Shown piece after piece: positions 58,343-64,000 of a DNA stretch of 64,000 nt. Each line of letters starts with the position of its first letter. Positions within the stretch are counted from its first letter, which is position 1. A program made the translations under genes and the position numbers. The notes beneath the pieces were generated by a model. The model was not told where the DNA came from and did no database searches. It worked only from the letters and a program-made list of their open reading frames with translations. The stretch is from Aurantimonas coralicida_A. GTDB lineage: Bacteria > Pseudomonadota > Alphaproteobacteria > Rhizobiales > Rhizobiaceae. Location of the stretch: assembly GCF_036016755.1 (NCBI RefSeq), contig NZ_JAYXIH010000009.1:1-64000 (forward strand). The letters are read 5' to 3'.

Positions 58343-59170
58343 TCACTTGGCGTTCGGAAAGAACAGCTGCTGGCCGTCGACCTTGTAGTTGGCGATCGCG
58401 GCTTGCCCCTTTTCGCCCGTCAGCCAGTCGATGAACGCTTGTCCCTCGGCGACCTTGACGCCCGGATGCTTCTTCGGATTCACCAGAATGACGCCGTATT
58501 GGTTGAACAGCTTCGGGTCGCCCTCGACGGCCACGGCGAAGTCGCCCTTGTTGCCGAACGAGATCCAGGTGGCGCGATCCGTCAAAATGTAGGCGCTCAT
58601 GCCGACGCCGGTGTTCAGCGTCGCGCCCATGCCCGACCCGGTCTCTCGGTACCAGTCGCCAGAGGCGGCGCCGACATCGATGCCCGCTTGCTTCCACAAC
58701 CGCTGTTCGGCCTTGTGGGTCCCTGAATCGTCGCCGCGAGAGGCAAACGGCGCCTTGGCTTCGGCGATCTTCCGCATGGCGGCGACGGCGTCGTTCATAC
58801 CGCTGACGCCGGCCGGATCGCTCGGCGGTCCGACGATGACGAAATCGTTGTACATCACGTCGAAGCGCTCGACGCCGCCGCCCTCGGCGACGAATTTTTC
58901 CTCCGCCGGTTTGGCGTGGACCAGGAGGACATCACCGTCGCCGTTTTCGGCGTTCTTGATCGCCTGCCCCGTACCGACGGCAACGACACGCACCTCAATG
59001 CCGGACTCTCTCGAGAATTCAGGAAGAATGGCGTCCAGCAAGCCGGAATTCTGTGTCGAGGTCGTCGACTGGACGACGATGAACTTGTCCTGCGCTAGCG
59101 CCGAACCCGGCCCGGTGGCGATCAGTGCGGCCAACGCGATGGCGAGGGAAATATAGATGCGTTTCAACAT
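58343..59170 (-). CDS. tupA: Tungstate ABC substrate-binding protein TupA
   Basis: A 275-residue periplasmic protein. The signal peptide ends near GSALAQ (residue ~27). QSTTSTQNSGLLDAILPEF is the TupA signature (TTSTxNSGL, oxyanion-binding Ser/Thr), and RGDDSGTHKAEQRLWKQAGI and GATLNTGVGMSAYILTD follow. TupA proteins bind tungstate, in some cases also molybdate, with very high affinity. It lies downstream of tupC and tupB on the same strand. Confidence 0.9.
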   Translation of the reverse strand: MLKRIYISLAIALAALIATGPGSALAQDKFIVVQSTTSTQNSGLLDAILPEFSRESGIEVRVVAVGTGQAIKNAENGDGDVLLVHAKPAEEKFVAEGGGVERFDVMYNDFVIVGPPSDPAGVSGMNDAVAAMRKIAEAKAPFASRGDDSGTHKAEQRLWKQAGIDVGAASGDWYRETGSGMGATLNTGVGMSAYILTDRATWISFGNKGDFAVAVEGDPKLFNQYGVILVNPKKHPGVKVAEGQAFIDWLTGEKGQAAIANYKVDGQQLFFPNAK

Positions 59171-59203
59171 GTGGTCTGTGTCCTTGCTGGTTGTTGTCTT
59201 GGT

Positions 59204-60010
59204 TCAAAACAGAAGTGCGCCGGCGAGAAACGCCCGCGCCGGCTGGGTGCTCGGTTGCTTGAAAAACGCGGCCGCCGACGCCTGCTCAACGACCCGCCCT
59301 TGGTGCAGGAAGACGATTTCGGCGCCGAGCCGGCGGGCCTGGCCGATATCGTGCGTGACCATGACGACCTTCACACCCCGCTCCACCGCCTGGAGGATCA
59401 GGGCCTCGATCCTGTGGGTCGCCGTCGGATCGAGGCTCGACGTCGGCTCGTCGAGAAACAGGATGTCGGGCTCGGTCGAGATGGCGCGTAGCAGCGCCAG
59501 CCTCTGCTGCTCGCCGCCGGAGAGGGTTCGAGCCGGCTGCCGGGCCTTGCCCGCGAGATCTCCGATCTCGAGCAGCGAGCGAATGCGGTTCGCCCGCTCG
59601 CGGCGGCAAACACCGTGCGCCTGGAGCGCGAAACTGATATTGGCGGCGACCGAGCGACGCAGGACGACGGGCCGCTGGAACACCATCGCCTGACGGCGGC
59701 GTATGCGTGGACACATCGGCTGACCGCCATACAGCACCTGCCCTTCCGCCGGATCAATCAGCCCATGGAGCAATCTGAGCAGCAGGCTCTTTCCGGCACC
59801 GTTCGGTCCCATGACCATGGTCGGCCCGCGACCCGACAGGGTCAGAGCATCGATATCGACGAGACGCTTTCCGGATGCGCTGAGCACCAGCCCCTCGGCA
59901 TGGATCGGCAGGACCGACGCCGAGGCCTCGTCCAGGGAGCGCAACGGCGTGTCCAGCCCGCCATCGCGTGCGCGCGGGATCGCCGGATTAGGCATTGAAG
60001 CGATTGGCAT
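59204..60010 (-). CDS. tupC: Tungstate ABC ATPase TupC
   Basis: A 268-residue ATPase with Walker A GPNGAGKS, signature ARTLSGGEQQR and Walker B ILFLDEPTSSLDP. The Q-loop is VFQRPVVLRRSV. Its N-terminus (first ~50 residues) is a proline-rich extension. I chose the ATG at 60010, which overlaps tupB by 23 bases; a longer frame starts at 60046. It powers the TupB channel. Confidence 0.9.
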   Translation of the reverse strand: MPIASMPNPAIPRARDGGLDTPLRSLDEASASVLPIHAEGLVLSASGKRLVDIDALTLSGRGPTMVMGPNGAGKSLLLRLLHGLIDPAEGQVLYGGQPMCPRIRRRQAMVFQRPVVLRRSVAANISFALQAHGVCRRERANRIRSLLEIGDLAGKARQPARTLSGGEQQRLALLRAISTEPDILFLDEPTSSLDPTATHRIEALILQAVERGVKVVMVTHDIGQARRLGAEIVFLHQGRVVEQASAAAFFKQPSTQPARAFLAGALLF

Positions 60011-60710
60011 AGGCCGCTCCCTTCGTCGTGCTGTCGAGCAGAGCAACCGACGCGTTCACCGCGACAGCGAGGAGGATCAGAATGGCCCCGAGCGCTAGGG
60101 CCAGCGCCAAATTGCCCTTCGATGTCTCAAGGGCGATCGTCGTCGTCATGACCCGGGTGACATGATTGATATTGCCACCGACGATGATGACGGCGCCGAC
60201 TTCCGCGATCGCCCGCCCAAAGCCGGCGAGGAAGGCGGTCATCAGGCTGGCCCGTCCGTCCCAAAGCAGCGTCGGGATGGAGGCAGCGCGCGAAACTCCC
60301 AGCGAACACAGCTGTTCGGCATATTCCGCATGCAGGTCTTCAACGGCCTGACGCGTCAATGCCGCGATGATCGGCGTCACCAGCACGAACTGCGCGATGA
60401 TCATCGCGGTCGGCGTATACAGCAGTTGCAGCACGCCCAGCGGGCCGGCGTTCGACAACATCAGATAGATCACCAGACCAACCACCACCGGCGGCAAGCC
60501 CATGAGCGAGTTGATCACGATCACGGCCGCGCGCTTGCCTGGGAATCGGCCGACCGCCAGCGCGGCGCCGAGCGGCATGCCGACCAGCGCGCCGACCGCG
60601 ACCGCGCTCAGCGAGACCCGCAATGACAGAAGAACGATTGCCCAAAGCTCTCGATCGCCCCCGACGATCAAGCCCGCCGCCTGGCTAAAGCTATCTGCAA
60701 AATCCTGCAT
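59988..60710 (-). CDS. tupB: Tungstate ABC permease TupB
   Basis: A 240-residue permease with about five membrane helices. GFGRAIAEVGAVIIVGGNINHVTRVMTTTIALE is the permease loop with the EAA-like motif and the TupB-typical GGN sequence. GLPPVVVGLVIYLML lies earlier. It is the first gene of the tup operon, divergent from the chaperone gene across a 293-base regulatory region. Confidence 0.92.
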   Translation of the reverse strand: MQDFADSFSQAAGLIVGGDRELWAIVLLSLRVSLSAVAVGALVGMPLGAALAVGRFPGKRAAVIVINSLMGLPPVVVGLVIYLMLSNAGPLGVLQLLYTPTAMIIAQFVLVTPIIAALTRQAVEDLHAEYAEQLCSLGVSRAASIPTLLWDGRASLMTAFLAGFGRAIAEVGAVIIVGGNINHVTRVMTTTIALETSKGNLALALALGAILILLAVAVNASVALLDSTTKGAAYANRFNA

Positions 60711-60747
60711 TTTTTACGTTTCATCGCGTCGTTTCGGATATTTCGCA

Positions 60748-60947
60748 GGACTTATGCCAACTTGAACGTCGTAAGTCCACCCGTACCAAGCGGCCCGCCG
60801 TCGGGGCCACCGGCGAGGCTGCGCGCTTCGCGGGGCCAGCCACTGCTAACGCGCTGTAAACCGGTTGTGTGGGAAGCCGCGGACTGGCGCGGGAAAAGCC
60901 GTACCCCGGGCTCCGGAAACGGCGCTTATGCGTCTTTAGTCTTATGC
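60748..60947. promoter_or_regulatory. Repeats in the tup/formate-dehydrogenase intergenic region
   Basis: CTTATGC occurs three times: 60751-60757, 60925-60931 and 60941-60947, the last two as a direct repeat nine bases apart. GGACTTA (60748-60754) also pairs with TAAGTCC (60772-60778) across 17 bases. These are candidate binding sites for the HTH-PBP regulator. The link is inferred from position only. Confidence 0.35.
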
Positions 60948-61003
60948 AAATCGCGTTGCCGAATCCGGGATTTGCTGGTTTAGTTGCGCTAGGGAGAATC
61001 CGG

Positions 61004-61609
61004 TTGCCACAGGAAAACGTCGCCATTTCGCACGGACTGCCAGAACCGGAACAATTGCGCGTCAATCTCTACCGTTTGATGGCTCGCCTCTTGGCATTGC
61101 CGGCCGATCGCAAGTTGCTCGATATGCTGGGCGCCCTGTCGGGCGACGACACGGACTTGGGCGCCGCGATTGGCGATCTGTCCATGGCGGCGCAGGCGCT
61201 ATCCGAGGATGCGGCGCGCGAAGAATATCACGATCTATTTATCGGCGTCGGCCGGGGCGAGTTGGTGCCCTTCGCCTCCTACTATCTGACAGGCTTTTTG
61301 AACGAGAAGCCCCTGGCCCGCCTCCGCGACGATATGGCGCCGCTCGGCATTGCGCGCTCGACCGGGGCCAAGGAGCCCGAGGATCACATCGGCGCCTTGA
61401 TGGACATGATGGCCGGCCTCATCGACGGATCGTTCGGTCAGCGCCAGCCGCTGGAAACGCAAAAAGCTTTCTTCAAGAAGCATATCGGCTCTTGGGCCGG
61501 ACATTTTTTCGCCGATCTGGAAAAGGCGCCATCAGCGCGATTGTTCCGGCCGGTAGGCGCGATCGGCAGGCACTTCCTGGAGGTCGAGGAAGCCGGCTTC
61601 GACATGTAA
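61004..61609 (+). CDS. TorD/DmsD-family maturation chaperone for formate dehydrogenase
   Basis: A 201-residue helical protein of the TorD_NarJ group. EYHDLFIGVGRGELVPFASYYLTGFLNEKPLARLRDDM is the family core, quoted here as two parts: EYHDLFIGVGRGE with the FxxLF-like motif, and PFASYYLTG with its Pro-Xaa-Xaa-Ser-Tyr. Such chaperones bind the Tat signal of a molybdenum enzyme and guide cofactor insertion. The start is the TTG at 61004, fixed by GGGAGA seven to eight bases before it; the open frame extends to 60869 without support. The Tat-target gene follows 92 bases later. Confidence 0.85.
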   Translation: MPQENVAISHGLPEPEQLRVNLYRLMARLLALPADRKLLDMLGALSGDDTDLGAAIGDLSMAAQALSEDAAREEYHDLFIGVGRGELVPFASYYLTGFLNEKPLARLRDDMAPLGIARSTGAKEPEDHIGALMDMMAGLIDGSFGQRQPLETQKAFFKKHIGSWAGHFFADLEKAPSARLFRPVGAIGRHFLEVEEAGFDM

Positions 61610-61701
61610 TCGACGACGTTATGCCGACTGACCGGGTGGGTGAGGCTCGCAACGGTTTTTGGGAATATTGGAAACGGGTCTCGCGAAAAGAGGAGATACT
61701 C

Positions 61702-61899
61702 ATGAGTGCCAAGGACAAAGACGCCAGGACAGATCGCCGCTCTTTCCTGAAATTCGCCGGCTTGGGGACCGTCGCAACCGGCGCGGCCCTGGTGACAGGT
61801 GGGCAGGCCGAAGCCGAGATCGTGGATGCAAAATCCGCAGCGCCCGGCTACCGGGAAACCGACCATGTAAAGACGTTCTATCAGACCGCGCGTTTCTGA
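61702..61899 (+). CDS. Small Tat-target protein of the formate dehydrogenase region
   Basis: A 65-residue protein that is almost all Tat signal: DRRSFLKFAGLGTVATGAALV, with the RR pair near residue 12-13, then VDAKSAAPGYRETDHVKTFYQTARF. This matches the TIGR02811-type proteins encoded beside formate dehydrogenase alpha genes. AGGAGATACTC precedes the ATG. The ending YxTARF-like segment is conserved in that group. The function is unknown; a membrane anchor or assembly factor for the complex is possible. It lies 58 bases before the catalytic subunit gene. Confidence 0.85.
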   Translation: MSAKDKDARTDRRSFLKFAGLGTVATGAALVTGGQAEAEIVDAKSAAPGYRETDHVKTFYQTARF

Positions 61900-61957
61900 C
61901 GCGAACCACTAACAGGCCAGTTTGCAGGCGACTGCGACGGAGGAAACGGAGACAACC

Positions 61958-64000
61958 ATGCTCAGGAAGAAAGCTGTAGGGACTGCGAGAAGTCCGCGGG
62001 TGTCATCTGCGCTGTCAGAATTCGGAAACCGGGCGGTCGATCGCCGCACGTTCCTGAAACGATCCGGGCTGGCCATCGGCGGCGCGGCGGCGATTTCGTC
62101 GCTGTCCGGCGGGATGGTGCGCAGGGCGGAAGCGGCGACAGACGCGGCCAACGGCAACATCGAGATCAAGAAGTCGGTCTGCACTCATTGCTCGGTCGGC
62201 TGCACGGTCATCGCGGAGGTTTCCAACGGCGTCTGGATCGGCCAGGAACCGGGTTTCGACTCCCCGTTCAACCTCGGTGCGCATTGCGCCAAGGGCGCTT
62301 CGGTGCGCGAACACGCTCATGGCGAGCGCCGGCTGAAATATCCGATGAAGCTCGTCGGCGGGAAATGGCAGCGCGTCAGCTGGGACGAGGCCATCAATGA
62401 AATCGGCGACAAGATGCTCGAGGTTCGCGAATCCAGCGGGCCCGATTCGGTTTATTGGCTGGGTTCGGCCAAGCATTCCAACGAGCAGGCCTATCTGATC
62501 CGCAAATTCGCCGCCTATTGGGGGTCGAACAACATCGATCACCAGGCGCGTATCTGTCATTCCACCACTGTCGCGGGTGTTGCCAACACCTGGGGCTATG
62601 GCGCGATGACCAACTCCTACAACGACATCCACAATTCCAAGGCGATCTTCCTGATCGGCGGCAATCCGGCGGAAGCCCATCCGGTTTCGCTGTTGCATCT
62701 GTTGAAGGCCAAGGAAGAAAACAACGCTCCTCTGATCGTTCTCGATCCACGCTTCACGCGCACCGCGGCGCATGCCGACGAGTATGTCCGCTTCCGGCCG
62801 GGCACCGACGTGGCGTTGATCTGGGGCGTCCTCTACCACATCTTCGAGAACGGCTGGGAGGACAAGCAGTTCATCCAGAGCCGCGTCTGGGGCATGGACC
62901 AGATTCGCGCCGAAGTGGCGAAATGGACGCCGGAGGAAGTCGAGAGGGTCACGGGCGTGCCAGGTTCGCAGCTGAACCGCGTCGCACGCACGATGGCGGA
63001 AAACCGTCCCGCCACGCTGATCTGGTGCATGGGCGGCACCCAGCACACCAACGGCAACAACAACACCCGCGCCTACTGCATCCTGCAGTTGGCCCTTGGC
63101 AACATGGGCACGGCCGGCGGCGGCACCAATATCTTCCGCGGCCATGACAATGTGCAGGGCGCGACCGATCTGGGCGTGCTCGCCGATACGCTGCCCGGCT
63201 ATTACGGGCTGAGCGATGGTTCGTGGGCCCACTGGGCGCGCGTCTGGGAAGAGGAGTTGGACTGGCTGAAGGGTCGGTTCGCGGTGATGCCGGGCGCAGG
63301 CGCCGACGGCAAGGATCGCATGATGATGAACGAGACCGGTATTCCCGTGTCCCGTTGGATCGACGGCGTTCTGGAAGCCAAGGAAAACCTGCAGCAGCCG
63401 GACAACACCAGGGTGATGGTGTTCTGGGGCCATGCCCCGAACTCGCAGACCCGCTTGCCGGAAATGCAGAAGGCGATGGGCATGCTCGACCTTCTGGTCG
63501 TGATCGATCCCTATCCGACCATGACGGCGGTTCTGCAGGATCGCACCGACGGCGTCTATCTGCTGCCGGCCGCCACGCAGTTCGAGACCGTCGGTTCGGT
63601 CACCGCGTCGAACCGCTCGCTGCAATGGCGCGAAAAGGTGGTCGAGCCGCTGTTCGAGTGCCTGCCCGACCACACGATCATGTACAAGTTCGCGGAAAAA
63701 TTCGGCTTCGCCGATCGCATGTTCCGCAACATCGAGGTCAAGGACGGGGAACCCCTCGTCGAGGACATCACCCGCGAGTTCAACCGCGGCATGTGGACCA
63801 TCGGCTACACCGGTCAGTCGCCGGAGCGGATGAAGTCGCACATGGAAAACCAGCAGACCTTCGACAAGACCACCCTGCGCGCCGTTGGCGGCCCGCATGA
63901 CGGCGAGTTCTACGGCATGCCCTGGCCGTGCTGGGGTACGCCGGAGATGAAGCATTCCGGCTCGGCCAATCTCTATGACACGTCGATCCCGGTTGCACAG
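61958..64000 (+). CDS. fdhA: Formate dehydrogenase catalytic (alpha) subunit, 3' end beyond the window
   Basis: The frame is open for 681 codons to the window edge. Residues 29-30 are the twin arginines of DRRTFLKRSG, so it is exported by Tat. The 4Fe-4S cysteines are 75, 78, 82 and 110 (VCTHCSVGC, then HCAKGAS). The catalytic residue is Cys200 in RICHSTTVAG, next to His201; selenocysteine is not used. NTWGYGAMTNSYNDI, GGNPAEAHPVSLLHL and CMGGTQHTNGNNNTRAYC bind the bis-MGD cofactor, which holds Mo or W. The tungstate transporter next to it suggests W. GGAGACAACC precedes the ATG. The Fe-S and membrane subunits are expected downstream. Confidence 0.95.
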   Translation, partial: MLRKKAVGTARSPRVSSALSEFGNRAVDRRTFLKRSGLAIGGAAAISSLSGGMVRRAEAATDAANGNIEIKKSVCTHCSVGCTVIAEVSNGVWIGQEPGFDSPFNLGAHCAKGASVREHAHGERRLKYPMKLVGGKWQRVSWDEAINEIGDKMLEVRESSGPDSVYWLGSAKHSNEQAYLIRKFAAYWGSNNIDHQARICHSTTVAGVANTWGYGAMTNSYNDIHNSKAIFLIGGNPAEAHPVSLLHLLKAKEENNAPLIVLDPRFTRTAAHADEYVRFRPGTDVALIWGVLYHIFENGWEDKQFIQSRVWGMDQIRAEVAKWTPEEVERVTGVPGSQLNRVARTMAENRPATLIWCMGGTQHTNGNNNTRAYCILQLALGNMGTAGGGTNIFRGHDNVQGATDLGVLADTLPGYYGLSDGSWAHWARVWEEELDWLKGRFAVMPGAGADGKDRMMMNETGIPVSRWIDGVLEAKENLQQPDNTRVMVFWGHAPNSQTRLPEMQKAMGMLDLLVVIDPYPTMTAVLQDRTDGVYLLPAATQFETVGSVTASNRSLQWREKVVEPLFECLPDHTIMYKFAEKFGFADRMFRNIEVKDGEPLVEDITREFNRGMWTIGYTGQSPERMKSHMENQQTFDKTTLRAVGGPHDGEFYGMPWPCWGTPEMKHSGSANLYDTSIPVAQ

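Noticed and set aside
62555..62557. Selenocysteine in formate dehydrogenase
   Set aside because: The codon at the catalytic position is TGT (Cys), not TGA, and no SECIS-like element is needed.
62015..63955. A 646-residue antisense ORF over fdhA
   Set aside because: The plus-strand frame has a full set of formate dehydrogenase motifs and is open through the window end; the antisense frame has none.

Overview
The window is high-GC chromosomal DNA of an alphaproteobacterium, most likely order Hyphomicrobiales (Rhizobiales). Evidence: homospermidine synthase, an Omp10-type lipoprotein, class I lysyl-tRNA synthetase, an mmgR/suhB-family sRNA in the order hisN - mmgR - N-formylglutamate amidohydrolase - cpdR (as I recall it from Sinorhizobium), a ROSE-like thermometer on a small heat-shock gene, and FNR/FixK- and MntR-type sites. 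I cannot name the genus. Most of the window is ordinary core genome. Dense antisense ORFs are a high-GC artefact and are left out.

Layout. 0-0.65 kb: edge of an IS630-type element that has cut an Rsm22-like methyltransferase gene. 0.8-15.4 kb: homospermidine synthase, two small soluble proteins, an Omp10-like lipoprotein, ferrochelatase, an SPFH/NfeD pair, arabinose-5-phosphate isomerase, an outer-membrane barrel protein, galU, a lytic transglycosylase with a DUF459 SGNH hydrolase, and gltD. 15.7-24.5 kb: gltB, an orphan PAS histidine kinase, a flippase-like membrane protein and threonine aldolase. 24.5-26.2 kb: two palindromic elements, an 89-bp duplication around a single N (probable assembly join), an Rmf/CrpP-like gene, a heat-shock gene with sigma-32 promoter and ROSE-like leader, and a candidate structured RNA ending in an intrinsic terminator. 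26.2-35.5 kb: lysophospholipase-like hydrolase, hisN, mmgR sRNA, cpdR, tRNA-Val, prfC, an O-methyltransferase, a TerB-like protein and lysyl-tRNA synthetase.

35.5-38.8 kb: mntR is divergent from a Tat-exported two-domain multicopper oxidase and a ZIP permease with an extra periplasmic domain. A near-consensus MntR box lies over the predicted promoter of the oxidase-ZIP pair, so this looks like an oxidase-coupled metal uptake module. 39-46.6 kb: eda, a SleB-type hydrolase, der and its TPR neighbour, a frameshifted nnrU, MAPEG, an orphan glycine-betaine-type binding protein and an I78 inhibitor lipoprotein. 46.6-53.9 kb: a FadR/GntR regulator with its operator on its own promoter, followed by a complete branched-chain-type ABC transporter and a translationally coupled acyl-CoA ligase; this predicts import and CoA activation of an unknown organic acid. 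53.9-56.5 kb: a kinase/P-loop fusion and a universal stress protein with an FNR-like box. 56.7-64 kb: a molybdenum/tungsten and formate dehydrogenase locus (mobB, an HTH plus PBP-like regulator, tupBCA, a TorD-like chaperone, a short Tat-target protein and a Cys-type formate dehydrogenase catalytic subunit that runs off the window end).
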